Part shown: one piece after another, positions 53,360 through 62,776 of the stretch
Numbering within the stretch: position 1 is the first letter of the stretch
Layout: the number at the start of each line of letters is the position of its first letter
From: Propionibacteriaceae bacterium
GTDB taxonomy: Bacteria > Actinomycetota > Actinomycetes > Propionibacteriales > Propionibacteriaceae
Direction of reading: 5' to 3'
DNA length: 64,000 bases
Assembly (NCBI GenBank): GCA_027492675.1
Contig: JAPUEI010000029.1
Coordinates: 41,764 to 105,763 of the forward strand
Position numbers and translations under genes: made by a program
The notes under the pieces: generated by a model
The model's input: the letters and a program-made list of their open reading frames with translations, nothing else
The model's database searches: none
What the model was told of the DNA's origin: nothing

Positions 53360-54717
53360 AGCCTCACACCACGCTGAAGGGCGGTGCGCTCGTCGCCACC
53401 ACAGCCCTCCTGCTCACCATGGGGGCTTGTGCTCCCGGATCGCCATCCGGGGCAGCAAGCACGGGCTCACACAGCGCAGTCTCGAAGGACGTTGCTGGAG
53501 CCGGCAAGGTCACTCTCACGGTCTGGGACCAGAACACCGAAGGGGGGATCGCGGATGCTCAGCAGAAGCTCAACGACGACTTCCAGAAGGCGTACCCCAA
53601 TGTGACCATCGCGCGCACCTCGCAGTCGTTCGCCGACCTCAAGACGACACTGAAGCTCGCGCTGTCGTCCAACACACCACCGGATGTCGTACAGGCAAAC
53701 CAGGGATACCCGGACATGGGCGCCTTCGTGGGGGCGGGGATGCTGCGCCCCATGGACGACTACGCACAGCTCTACGGCTGGAACAGCTACTACCCCAAGG
53801 GCCTGCTGAAGCAGAACAGCTTCAGCAACGACGGGAAGCAGTGGCAGGGAGACACTCTCTACGGGGTGTCCCAGACCGGTGAGCTCGTGGGGGTCTACTA
53901 CAACAAGACCGTCCTGGCGAAGCTCGGGCTCAAGGTTCCGTCCAACCTCGCGGACCTCGAGGCGGACATGGCTGCCGCCAAGGCTGGCGGAGTCCTTCCG
54001 TTGGCGTACGGCGACCTCGAGAAGAGCCCGGGAATCCATCTCTTCGGCGTGACCCAGGCTGCGATCGGCGGCGCGGAGGCGGTCGTCAAGCTCGTCAGCG
54101 GTCAGGGCGGCGCCTGGACCGATGACGCATCCGTCAAGGCGGCCCAGAAGCTCACCGACTGGAACTCCGCCGGCTACCTGACCAAGGGCGCCAACGGCGT
54201 CTCTCGCGATGACGCCGTTGCGGCGTTCAGCAAGGGCCAGGCGCTGTTCACCATCGCGGGCACTTGGAAGGAGCAGACCCTCGAGAAGACAATGGGCGAC
54301 ACCGTCGGATTCACGACGCTCAACTCCATCCCTGACGGAACTCCCGCCACGACCGGCGGTCAGGGCCTCGCCTGGGCCATCACCTCGAAGGCACCCCACA
54401 GCGACGTCGCCGCTGCGTACATCGACTTCGTGACCAATGCCGCGGCGTCCAAGGTGCTCCTCGATACGGGAAATCTCCCCACGGTCCTTCCGGCCAGCTA
54501 CACGCCGACCGCCGGGACCCTCGCGGCCGACATCGCGAACCAGTACCGCAAGGTGCAGGATGCGAACGGTGTCGTCCCGTACCTCGACTACGCGACGCCG
54601 ACCTTCTACGACACGCTGACGGCCTCCGTTCAGGATCTCGTCGCGGGCCAGGCATCTCCTGCGCAGTTCACTCAGAAGCTCCAGGACAACTACTCGACCT
54701 TCCTCAAGAGCAAGTAG
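53356..54717 (+). CDS. ABC sugar-binding lipoprotein
   Basis: 453 aa, extracellular solute-binding family 1. Signal peptide with lipobox LTMGAC (Cys 25). The binding domain contains TLTVWDQNTEGG and NTPPDVVQANQGYPDMGAFVG, typical of oligosaccharide-binding proteins. AAGGAG precedes the ATG. It hands sugars to the MalF/MalG-like permeases that follow. Confidence 0.95.
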   Translation: MKPHTTLKGGALVATTALLLTMGACAPGSPSGAASTGSHSAVSKDVAGAGKVTLTVWDQNTEGGIADAQQKLNDDFQKAYPNVTIARTSQSFADLKTTLKLALSSNTPPDVVQANQGYPDMGAFVGAGMLRPMDDYAQLYGWNSYYPKGLLKQNSFSNDGKQWQGDTLYGVSQTGELVGVYYNKTVLAKLGLKVPSNLADLEADMAAAKAGGVLPLAYGDLEKSPGIHLFGVTQAAIGGAEAVVKLVSGQGGAWTDDASVKAAQKLTDWNSAGYLTKGANGVSRDDAVAAFSKGQALFTIAGTWKEQTLEKTMGDTVGFTTLNSIPDGTPATTGGQGLAWAITSKAPHSDVAAAYIDFVTNAAASKVLLDTGNLPTVLPASYTPTAGTLAADIANQYRKVQDANGVVPYLDYATPTFYDTLTASVQDLVAGQASPAQFTQKLQDNYSTFLKSK

Positions 54718-54727
54718 TCAACTGGCC

Positions 54728-55684
54728 ATGAGTGCCTTTGGTGCAGACCGTGAGAGCGGGCCCGGGCCCGCTCTCACGGGCCCCCTCGTCGGAGTCCCCA
54801 GCGGGAGGTCGACGCGGGCTCGACGATCGAAGGTTGCCTACCTGTACATCGCTCCGGCGTTCGTGATCTTCGTCGCCCTCCTGGGCATTCCCATCGCGCA
54901 GACCGTCCAGTACTCCTTCTACGACTGGAACGGGCTGGGGGCTGCTACGGCCACTGGCTTCTCCAACTACGTCACCGTGTTCGGAGATCCGGAGCTGAGG
55001 GACTCGTTCCTCCACGCGGGCATCCTGATGCTCTTCTTCGCGGGCATACCCGTGGTCATCGGGCTCTTCCTGACAGCCCTCATCTCCCGATCGAACGAGA
55101 TGCGATCGATGTCGCTGTACCGCACGGTGCTCTTTCTCCCGCAGGTGATCGCGTCCGTGGTCGTCGCGACCATCTGGGTATCGATGTACTCCCAGGACGG
55201 TCTGATCAATGAGGTGCTGCGCGCGATCGGGCTCGGCTCCATCACCCGGGTGTGGCTGGGCGACTACAGCACAGCTCTCGTCGCGATCGGCTTCGTGGGG
55301 ACGTGGCTCAACATCGGCCTGTGCCTCGTCCTGTTCCTGTCCGGCGTCGGGAACATCCCTCCGTCCCTGTTCGAGGCGGCGCGCCTTGATGGGGCGAACA
55401 GGGCTCAGGAGTTCTTCGCCATCACCTTGCCTGCGCTCCGCGGGCAGATCGCTGTCGCCCTGACCCTGACCGTGGTTTCGGCGTTGAAGACCTTCGACCT
55501 GGTCTACATCACCACGCGAGGAGGTCCCGGGAACAGCACGAAGGTCCCTGCCTTCGAGGCGTACAACCGGGCGTTCAATACCGGCCAGGTCGGTCTGGCT
55601 TCCGCTCTGGCGGTCGTTCTCACCATCGTCATCGTCCTTGTGACGTTGCTCATCGGTCGCATCGAGCCCAAGGAGGTCGGATGA
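54728..55684 (+). CDS. ABC sugar permease (MalF type)
   Basis: 318 aa, six predicted membrane helices and the EAA loop FEAARLDGANRAQEFFAITLP (in parts, about 216-236), the ATPase docking site. It overlaps the next permease by ATGA. The ATPase itself is not encoded here, as in many actinobacteria that use a shared MsiK-type ATPase. Confidence 0.93.
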   Translation: MSAFGADRESGPGPALTGPLVGVPSGRSTRARRSKVAYLYIAPAFVIFVALLGIPIAQTVQYSFYDWNGLGAATATGFSNYVTVFGDPELRDSFLHAGILMLFFAGIPVVIGLFLTALISRSNEMRSMSLYRTVLFLPQVIASVVVATIWVSMYSQDGLINEVLRAIGLGSITRVWLGDYSTALVAIGFVGTWLNIGLCLVLFLSGVGNIPPSLFEAARLDGANRAQEFFAITLPALRGQIAVALTLTVVSALKTFDLVYITTRGGPGNSTKVPAFEAYNRAFNTGQVGLASALAVVLTIVIVLVTLLIGRIEPKEVG

Positions 55685-56505
55685 AGCTGACCCGTCGAGA
55701 GGTGATTCTCAACCAGGTCATCCTCGTGTTCTTCGCGATCTTCGCGATCATTCCTCTTGCGGGCGTGCTGATGTCGTCGGTGACACCATCGAGTGAGAAC
55801 TCGGGCGGCTTCAGTCTCCCCAGCAGGATCGAGCTCGGGAACTACGCCCAGGCCTGGACGCGCGGACACTTCGCCACCTACATGCTGTCGAGCGTGCTGG
55901 TCACGGCATGCGTCGTCGTCGCCACCGTGATCCTGAGCGCCTTCGCGGGATTCGCCTTCGCCAGGATGGAGTTCCTCGGCTCGAACCTCTTGTTCTACAT
56001 CCTGCTTCTGGGACTCACCCTCCCCGCGGAAGCGTTCATCATCCCGCTCTACTTCAACCTGCGCACACTGGGGCTGACGGATACCTATTGGGCGCTGATT
56101 CTGCCCCAGACCGCACAGTCGTTGGCCTTCGCGACATTCTGGATGAGGAACCAGTTCCGAACCTTCCCGGGCGAGATCATCGAGGCCGCCCGGATGGATG
56201 GCGCACGCAACATCCGGGTGCTCTGGCAGATCGTCGTCCCGCCCTCGTTCGCGCCGATCATGACGATGGCCGTTCTCATCACGATGTGGACGTGGAACGA
56301 GTTCCTCCTGCCGCTGGTCATGATCGTGTCCAACGGTCTCCGCACGGCCCCCCTGGGTCTGGCCTTCTTCCAGGGCCAGCACGTCACGGACTACTCCCTC
56401 CTGTCCGCGGCGGGTGTGATCGTCGCGCTGCCGATCGCCATCCTCTACTTCGTCCTCCAGAAGCGGTTCATCAGCGGAATGGTCGGCGGCATCTCCACTC
56501 GGTAG
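55681..56505 (+). CDS. ABC sugar permease (MalG type)
   Basis: 274 aa, six predicted membrane helices; EAA loop EAARMDGARNIRVLWQIVVP (about 165-184). Last gene of the plus-strand sugar operon. After a 62-bp gap the ESX genes resume on the minus strand. Confidence 0.93.
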   Translation: MKLTRREVILNQVILVFFAIFAIIPLAGVLMSSVTPSSENSGGFSLPSRIELGNYAQAWTRGHFATYMLSSVLVTACVVVATVILSAFAGFAFARMEFLGSNLLFYILLLGLTLPAEAFIIPLYFNLRTLGLTDTYWALILPQTAQSLAFATFWMRNQFRTFPGEIIEAARMDGARNIRVLWQIVVPPSFAPIMTMAVLITMWTWNEFLLPLVMIVSNGLRTAPLGLAFFQGQHVTDYSLLSAAGVIVALPIAILYFVLQKRFISGMVGGISTR

Positions 56506-56567
56506 TGCGCCGACGGCTTCGCGCATCGACTCCTCAGGAGGAGCTGACGCGGTGGCAGAGGTGAGAC

Positions 56568-57230
56568 CTAGCGGGCCCCGAACAGCAGCCCGTACTCCGT
56601 CGGTGTCGGCGGGATCGAGACCCGGTTGACGCGGCGCGGCATGCACAGCGCCACCTCGTTGCCCTCGAGGTTGTTGGTGAGCTTGAGCTGGCGCGGGTTG
56701 AGCACGTACGCGCGGCGCAGGTTGTCGGCCGTCTTCGTGTCGCACGGGCTGGCCAGCGCCATGTCGCACGATCGCAGCAGGTGCACCGCGCCGGAGTGAG
56801 TCGCGTCGGCGGTCATCATGACGGCCTGCCACGGGCCCAGCGGGACGGTCGTGCCGTCGAAACCGGCGGAGTCGTCGATGACCAGGCTCGGCCTGTACGG
56901 ACGGCCCTGGCTCGGCAGCTGGTCGCTCGGCTCGAGGAAGTCCACGGTGCCGCCGCACATCCCGACGGCGTCGGCCAGGCCCTGCCAGCGCCGTCGCTCG
57001 TTGGCGATGATCGACAGGTGGGCGCCCAGCGAGATGCAGCGGAACGCCAGCAGCCAGGTCACGTAGTCGGGCACGGCGAGCAGCAGCCGCGTCGGGTTCG
57101 GGCGGAACAGGCGGATCGTGATCGGGCCCGTACGTCCGTGACCGAGCAGCAGACCCGACGGCCCCGTACGGACCACAGCCTCCCGTACGGCCGACCCGTC
57201 AGCGGCCTCGGGCAGCACCCACGCACTCAT
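56568..57230 (-). CDS. ESX-linked protein of unknown function
   Basis: 220 aa, soluble. No family recognised. It starts SAWVLPEAADGSAVREA and has several short hydrophobic strands (TRLLLAVPDYVTWLLAFRCI near 48-67) without a clear membrane span, then a C-terminal PTEYGLLFGAR. Its ATG overlaps the eccE stop (ATGA), so it is translated with eccE and is probably an ESX accessory. Confidence 0.6.
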   Translation of the reverse strand: MSAWVLPEAADGSAVREAVVRTGPSGLLLGHGRTGPITIRLFRPNPTRLLLAVPDYVTWLLAFRCISLGAHLSIIANERRRWQGLADAVGMCGGTVDFLEPSDQLPSQGRPYRPSLVIDDSAGFDGTTVPLGPWQAVMMTADATHSGAVHLLRSCDMALASPCDTKTADNLRRAYVLNPRQLKLTNNLEGNEVALCMPRRVNRVSIPPTPTEYGLLFGAR

Positions 57231-58387
57231 CGTCCACCTCGTCCCAGCGGCACGGTGACCAGCATCGTCGGCACCTGCGCGCCCGACGGCGAATCGAGAC
57301 GTACGCCCTCTCCCAGCCGCGCCACGGTGTGCTCCATCGCGGCCTGCGCGCCCGCCGCGTCGACCGTCACCAGCCGCAGCCCTCCGGTGGACCGCGCGTG
57401 CGGTGTGAACGTGTACGACGTCACCGCGAACAGCACCGGAGCGTCGGCGATGGCGTCCTGCAGCTCCTGATAGCCGATCGACGCGTTCGAGCCCCAGCGT
57501 CGGACCATCCGACCGGTGTGCACGAGTCCGTCGCAGGACCACGTCGACCACTCCTCGGCGCTGCGCTCGTCGCCGCCCTCGGGCCCGGAGCCTGCGACCA
57601 GCGACAACACCTCGTACAGCTCGATGGGCGCCAACGCCCGAGTGACGATGCCCTGCCGCTTGAGCACGGTCTGCACGCGGTGCAGGCCGAACCGCAAGGT
57701 CGCGTAAACGCCGTCGTTGCTCGCACCGCGCCGCGCGACGGCCTCCAGGCACAGGCGCGGGTCGAGGCGCAGGCACAACCACGTACGTCGCATGGTCGGC
57801 GGCGGCGACCCCGCCGTGATCTCGCGGTACGCCGCGGCCGCCTTCGAGCCGGCGCCCAGCAGCACGGTCGTCGGCGCCGGGACGGTGTACGTGACCACCT
57901 GTACGCCGGCGAACACGATGTCGTCCTGCCTGGTGAGCCCGCTGAGCGCGTCGAGGTCGATGGCCTCGCCCTTGTCGGCCAGCAGTTCGTCGTCCGAGGC
58001 CAGCGCCAGCACGGCGGTCCAGGCCTCCCCGTCGGCGATCAGCCCGAGCTCGCCGCCGCGGCCGAGAGAGGTCTGCGTCACGGTGAGACCCGGCATCCAT
58101 TCAGCCAGGGGTACGAGATCGGCCGGCAGCTCGGCCGGCACACGGGTCGAGGGCGAGCGGCGCGCGTACCCGACCCAGCGCCTCAGCCAGACCATCGCCG
58201 GGTGGCCCTTGATCGGGATGCTCAACCCGATGACCAGGATGGCCACGAGTGCCGCCCAGACGTACAGGCGGGCCAGGACCAGCAGGATGACGACGAGCAG
58301 CGCGATCTCGAGCAGCACGGCCCAGGCCATCGCCAGGCGGGAGAGCCCGGCACGGGGCGACCGGACGACGTCGGTGTCCCGAGGCAT
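57227..58387 (-). CDS. eccE: ESX membrane protein EccE
   Basis: 386 aa. Two adjacent membrane helices near residues 16-58, then a cytosolic/peripheral domain beginning WLRRWVGYARRS. Size, helix layout and position between eccB and the secretion genes fit EccE; sequence conservation in this family is low. Divergent from eccB with a 183-bp gap. Confidence 0.75.
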   Translation of the reverse strand: MPRDTDVVRSPRAGLSRLAMAWAVLLEIALLVVILLVLARLYVWAALVAILVIGLSIPIKGHPAMVWLRRWVGYARRSPSTRVPAELPADLVPLAEWMPGLTVTQTSLGRGGELGLIADGEAWTAVLALASDDELLADKGEAIDLDALSGLTRQDDIVFAGVQVVTYTVPAPTTVLLGAGSKAAAAYREITAGSPPPTMRRTWLCLRLDPRLCLEAVARRGASNDGVYATLRFGLHRVQTVLKRQGIVTRALAPIELYEVLSLVAGSGPEGGDERSAEEWSTWSCDGLVHTGRMVRRWGSNASIGYQELQDAIADAPVLFAVTSYTFTPHARSTGGLRLVTVDAAGAQAAMEHTVARLGEGVRLDSPSGAQVPTMLVTVPLGRGGR

Positions 58388-58570
58388 ACGCCGCTCCCTC
58401 CTGCGCCCACGAGTCGGCGCCCGAGCCACACTCTGCCAGACAGGCGGGTGAACCGGGCCGCCCGACGAGGTGGCATCCGCGACCTGCCGTACGCGAGGTC
58501 CCCGGCTGCTAACCCGCTCGCCTGCCACAATGAGCCCAAGTCCGACATCCCAGTGGCCGGAGGTATGTAC

Positions 58571-59890
58571 ATGGCCCAGCGCAAGGAGCTGCTCAAGGCT
58601 CACGCCTTCACGCAGCAGCGACTGGTGGCCGCCCTCGTCGATCGCGACCCCGACAACCCGATACCCCCGCTCCGTCGGCTGGGGATCGCGACGTTCGTCT
58701 CGATCCTCATCGCCGCCGTGATCCTCGGCATCTTCGCCCTGTACGGCCTGCTCAAGCACCCCGCCACCCCCGATTGGGCCGAGGCCAACACCATCGTCAT
58801 CGACACCGAGTCCGGCGTCGTCTTCGTCACCCCCGACGGCAAGACCCTCAATCCGGTCACGAACATCACCTCGGCACGCCTCATCACCAAGGGTGGGCCG
58901 ATCAAGAAGGCCACGACCGAATCACTGGCCTCCGCTCCCAGAGGAGCCCGGTACGGGATCGTGGACGCTCCTTCGCAACTCCCCGCGGCCTCGACGATGA
59001 CGGCGTTCCCGTTGCGCGTCTGTTCTCTGCCGATCACCGGCAAGTCCCAGCGCTACACCGTGCTCGACGCGAAGGCGCCGGCCGCGACGTCCGACGCGGC
59101 CATCGGACTCTCGGTCGGCGACAAGACGTACCTGGTCGTGAACGGCATCGCCCACCTGGTGCCCGACAAGTCCCTGCTGGGCAACGCCACAGCCCTCAAG
59201 GGTTCCGAGGCGTTCCTGCGCTCGCTGCCACAAGGGCAGGAGATCGCGAAGTACACCGGCCCCAAGGGCAACAAGGCGATCCACGGCGTCAACCTCGTCG
59301 GCGACATCGTCTACACCGGCGACCAGACGGACAAGAGCACCTGGGAGTACTACCTCCAGCTGCCCGACGGCTACTCCGCGATCAGCTACCTCGATGCCAT
59401 GGTCAACAACCCGACGCCGTCGGCGGCCACTCGCGAGACCGTCGCCAACAATCGCAGCGAGGAGCACCAGAACTCGGCCACGCCGGGCCTGCCGATGGGT
59501 CAGGTGACCGTGAACTCCTCAGACCTCACGAGGACGACGGTGTGCGCGACGTACAGCGGTGACAGCCCGCCCAAGATCACGATCGGCGACACGGTGGCGG
59601 GCCCGACCTCCGACGACGTCACGCCGGCGATCAGCGCGTACGACAGGGTCACCACGACTCCCGGCGGCGGCGCGCTCCTGCAGTCGGCCGGCACCCTCCC
59701 CGACGGGGCCACCTTCCTGGTCTGGCAGGGCCACAAGTACGGCATCCCGGACCTGGAGACGCGCACCTGGCTGGGGTACGAGTCCGCGCCGGTCGTGGGC
59801 GTCGTACAGCCCTCTCTGCTGGCCCTCATCCCCGATGGTCTGCCTGCCGGAGTGGCGCTCGACCACGAGCACGCGAACCGCTTGGCGTGA
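58571..59890 (+). CDS. eccB: ESX membrane protein EccB
   Basis: 439 aa. The start MAQRKELLKAHAFTQQRLVAALV and DPDNPIPPLRRLG are typical of EccB, followed by one membrane helix (about 45-65) and a large extracytoplasmic domain with two Cys. ATG 58571 was chosen over 58565 because of GGAGG at about 58558. EccB forms the outer-face part of the ESX core complex. Confidence 0.93.
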   Translation: MAQRKELLKAHAFTQQRLVAALVDRDPDNPIPPLRRLGIATFVSILIAAVILGIFALYGLLKHPATPDWAEANTIVIDTESGVVFVTPDGKTLNPVTNITSARLITKGGPIKKATTESLASAPRGARYGIVDAPSQLPAASTMTAFPLRVCSLPITGKSQRYTVLDAKAPAATSDAAIGLSVGDKTYLVVNGIAHLVPDKSLLGNATALKGSEAFLRSLPQGQEIAKYTGPKGNKAIHGVNLVGDIVYTGDQTDKSTWEYYLQLPDGYSAISYLDAMVNNPTPSAATRETVANNRSEEHQNSATPGLPMGQVTVNSSDLTRTTVCATYSGDSPPKITIGDTVAGPTSDDVTPAISAYDRVTTTPGGGALLQSAGTLPDGATFLVWQGHKYGIPDLETRTWLGYESAPVVGVVQPSLLALIPDGLPAGVALDHEHANRLA

Positions 59891-60115
59891 GGTCGTCGGC
59901 GGGTCACCCAGGCCCGTCCGAGGGGGTCCCTGAGTACCCTCACCCAGGCCCTCGGGTAGCCGCGCTCAACTTGGTCGCGAATGTTCACACAACATCAGAA
60001 AGGTGACCCTCGACGCGCCTAGTGTCTGGTTCACCAACCCGCAGCACCGAGGGATCGGACCTGCAGACATTCGACTGAACGCCGGGGACGATCCCCGAAA
60101 CCTGATGGAGGAACC

Positions 60116-60430
60116 ATGTCGGGCAACACCACTGTTGATCGCGCAGAAATGGCCAAGGCCGCGCAGCAGATCGAGGAGAAGGCTGGCCAGATCCACCAGA
60201 CCCAGCAGAACCTCGGCAACCAGATCCAGAATCTGATGGGCCGCTGGCAGGGCAACGCGGCCAACGCCTTCCTGCGGGCCTACCAGGACTTCGACGCCCA
60301 GTTCGGCGTCGTCCAGCAGCAGCTCGAGAACATCCACGAGAAGCTCGTCGGCTCGCAGACGACCTACAGCCAGAACGAGTCAGATCAGCAGGCGGCGAGC
60401 AACGCCATCACTGCGCTCCTCAACGGCTGA
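60116..60430 (+). CDS. WXG100 protein (Esx)
   Basis: 104 aa. Helix, WQG turn (RWQGNAANAF, the W-x-G motif near 43), helix. Likely secreted as a heterodimer with the next gene. GGAGGAACC precedes the ATG. No signal peptide, as expected for an ESX substrate. Confidence 0.93.
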   Translation: MSGNTTVDRAEMAKAAQQIEEKAGQIHQTQQNLGNQIQNLMGRWQGNAANAFLRAYQDFDAQFGVVQQQLENIHEKLVGSQTTYSQNESDQQAASNAITALLNG

Positions 60431-60469
60431 CCCCGCCCACCCACTCGCAGACTCACCAGGAGAACACCA

Positions 60470-60760
60470 ATGAGCGACTTCACCGCCGTCAATGCCGCTG
60501 CGATGCAGGAGGGCATCTCTGACCTCAACTCGGCCCACAAGGCCCTGACCGATCACCTCGACACCCTCGACTCCCAACTTCAGGGCTCGCTGGCCAAGTG
60601 GGACGGCGCCGCGCGCTCCGCCTACTCGACCGCGAAGGCCACCTGGGACAAGGCCGCCCGCCACATGCAGGAGGTCATCCAGAAGTCCGGCCAGGTCCTG
60701 AGCCCGATCACCGAGAACTACGCCCGCACCGCGCGCAAGATCCAGCCCTCGTGGTCCTGA
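60470..60760 (+). CDS. WXG100 protein (Esx partner)
   Basis: 96 aa with WDG at the turn (KWDGAARSAY, about residue 43) between two helices, ending SWS. AGGAG precedes the ATG. Separated from the first Esx gene by 39 bp; the two are the CFP-10/ESAT-6-type pair of this locus. Confidence 0.92.
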   Translation: MSDFTAVNAAAMQEGISDLNSAHKALTDHLDTLDSQLQGSLAKWDGAARSAYSTAKATWDKAARHMQEVIQKSGQVLSPITENYARTARKIQPSWS

Positions 60761-60779
60761 GCCGTTGATCTCTGCGCCG

Positions 60780-60791
60780 GGGGCGCGCCCC
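60780..60791. terminator. Possible terminator after the Esx pair
   Basis: The self-complementary GGGGCGCGCCCC, followed by a further GGGCGCGCC, can fold into a short GC-only hairpin 20 bp after the second Esx stop. No T-run follows. Confidence 0.35.
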
Positions 60792-60937
60792 GCACCGGGC
60801 GCGCCACCGGCGTTCCGGCTTGTCCAGCGGCATGACGATGTCTCGTCATCGAAGGATGTCTATGTGGCACCTTCCCCGCTTATTGTGTGTTCCATACCTC
60901 CAGTCACCCCCCGTGCCTGTGCGTGAAAGGGAGCCTC

Positions 60938-61303
60938 ATGCTCGACGCTAACGACGCCACCACAGTCCGAGCCTCGTCCGTCTCTGTCAGTCCAGGTGAC
61001 ATCGACGCGTTCTCGAAGGTGCTCAGCGCCATCACCAGCGACATCGACGCTATGGCCACGGAGATGACAGCCCTGATCTCGGCCCCTGACCTCGGTGAGT
61101 ACGACAAGAGCCCGGCCGCACTCGATCGCTACCGCAAGGCGGCGACGACCCACCGCGACTACACCGCGGCGCTCGGGCTGCGCGGTGACAAGCTGGTCGC
61201 CGCCACGTCGAGCCTCGCCAGCCAGTACCGCGACCTCGAAGACCTCAACGCTTCTGGCGCGGGGGCCATCACGTCCTTGATCGGCACGAGCAAGGAGGTC
61301 TGA
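60938..61303 (+). CDS. Small helical ESX-linked protein
   Basis: 121 aa, all helical, no Cys, no signal peptide; a helical hairpin pattern (SPGDIDAFSKVLSAITSDID then YRDLEDLNASG). GAAAGGGAG precedes ATG 60938. The stop lies 1 bp before the next gene's start (TGAG-ATG), so it is probably a co-translated partner of the PPE-like protein. Family not recognised. Confidence 0.65.
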   Translation: MLDANDATTVRASSVSVSPGDIDAFSKVLSAITSDIDAMATEMTALISAPDLGEYDKSPAALDRYRKAATTHRDYTAALGLRGDKLVAATSSLASQYRDLEDLNASGAGAITSLIGTSKEV

Positions 61304-61304
61304 G

Positions 61305-62774
61305 ATGACCTACGCAGGCCACGGCACCCGTACGCAGCGCGACACGCTCCACGTCATCGCCACCGCGAACCCCAACGACCTCGACAGCGTGGTCAAGCGC
61401 TGGATCGCGGTCGCCGACAAGGCCGGCGCGGACGCCGACCTGGTCAAGGCCAAGCTCGGCGCGCTCGTCACCACGGGCGGCTGGTCGGGCGCGGGCGCGG
61501 AGACGTACGCGCGCTCCATCGAGCTCGAGGTCATCGCGCCACTGCTCCGCATCGAGGCTGCGGCGCGTGCCCTGGCCACGTCGCTGCTGGGCGTCCAGCA
61601 GCGCGTCGAGGACGCCGTCGAGGCCGCCCAAGGAGCCGTCGTGCCGTGGGACCAGGACACCACCTGGCACGTGGAGCAGAAGAAGCTCGACCTCGTGAAC
61701 TACCTTGTCGGCTCACTGTTCGACGGCACCCTCATCGTCGACCCGGTGGCCACGCTGAACCACTACAACTCGGCGCAGGCGAACGCGGACTACGACATCA
61801 AGACGGGCTCCGGCCACGTCGTGAAGACGATCAGCGCCCAGAGCTGGGCCCAGACCCAGAAGCAGACCAAGCCGATGCCGGCCGTCTACCACGGTGCGGT
61901 CTCGGCGCAGGTGCACCAGTTCGACGTCTGGATGGAGTACCAGGCGCTCAACACCTCGCCCCACGGCATCGTCTCCAAGGCGGCCGATCAGGTCGAGATC
62001 GCGCTCATCGACTTCATCCCTCGTCAGTCCACCGCGACCGACCCCGAGTTCACGGTCAAGAACTCGACGACCGGCGCTGGCTCCGGCACGCCCGGCGGAC
62101 TGCCGACGGTCCCCGGAAGCGTCACGGGCACCCCGGCGGGCGACCCGGCGGCCTACGGCGACGGCTACACCGCACCCGGAGCCGGCTCGGTTGGATCGGG
62201 TGGCGGCTCGGGTCAGCACGGCGGCTCGTCGAAGTGGATGCCGGAAGGCACCTCGGCGGCAGGCAGTGAGGGCTTCGACGGCGTCGGCGGCTACACCAGC
62301 GTCGGCATGGGAGGCGCGGCGGGCGGCACGTTCAGCTCGTACGGCGCCGGCTCCGGCGGTCTCAGCCTCGGCGGCGCCGCGACCGGCACCTCGGCCGCCG
62401 GCATCGGTGGCGGCATGGGCATGATGCCGCCTGCGGGCTTCGGTGGCGTCGGTGCGCCCTCGAACAAGGGTGGCAAGGGCAACGGGCTCAAGATCACCGG
62501 CCTGTCGGGCACCGGGGCCGGCATCGCGGGCCTCTCGGGCTCGAACCCTTCATTCCAGATGGGCTCCATGGGACGCGGCGTTGCGGGCGCAGGCCTGGCA
62601 GGCGGGGTCGAGAGCAACATGCCTCTCACCAGCCTCGGTGGGCAGGCGTTCCCGATGGGTGGCCGCAACGTCCGCAAGAAGGACGACTCCGAGTCCGAGG
62701 GCGAGGAGACCTGGCTCGAGGAGGACCAGGACGTCTGGGGGACGAGCAGGTCCCGCAACGACCTGACCAGGTAG
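61305..62774 (+). CDS. Large Gly-rich ESX substrate (PPE-like)
   Basis: 489 aa. Residues 1-250 form a helical domain with a WXG-like turn (GGWSGAGAET, about 58-67) as in PPE/large WXG proteins. Residues 270-450 are Gly/Ser-rich, low-complexity. The C-terminus is acidic (KKDDSESEGEETWLEEDQD). No enzyme domain. It is likely secreted or surface-retained by the ESX system next door (inference). Confidence 0.7.
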   Translation: MTYAGHGTRTQRDTLHVIATANPNDLDSVVKRWIAVADKAGADADLVKAKLGALVTTGGWSGAGAETYARSIELEVIAPLLRIEAAARALATSLLGVQQRVEDAVEAAQGAVVPWDQDTTWHVEQKKLDLVNYLVGSLFDGTLIVDPVATLNHYNSAQANADYDIKTGSGHVVKTISAQSWAQTQKQTKPMPAVYHGAVSAQVHQFDVWMEYQALNTSPHGIVSKAADQVEIALIDFIPRQSTATDPEFTVKNSTTGAGSGTPGGLPTVPGSVTGTPAGDPAAYGDGYTAPGAGSVGSGGGSGQHGGSSKWMPEGTSAAGSEGFDGVGGYTSVGMGGAAGGTFSSYGAGSGGLSLGGAATGTSAAGIGGGMGMMPPAGFGGVGAPSNKGGKGNGLKITGLSGTGAGIAGLSGSNPSFQMGSMGRGVAGAGLAGGVESNMPLTSLGGQAFPMGGRNVRKKDDSESEGEETWLEEDQDVWGTSRSRNDLTR

Positions 62775-62776
62775 CC

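Noticed and set aside
57329..58570. eccB extended upstream over the eccE gene
   Set aside because: This part is antisense to eccE and has shadow composition; a good Shine-Dalgarno lies before ATG 58571.
42404..62774. Prophage or conjugative element
   Set aside because: FtsK-type ATPase and membrane proteins here match ESX core genes; no integrase, relaxase, capsid or terminase was seen.
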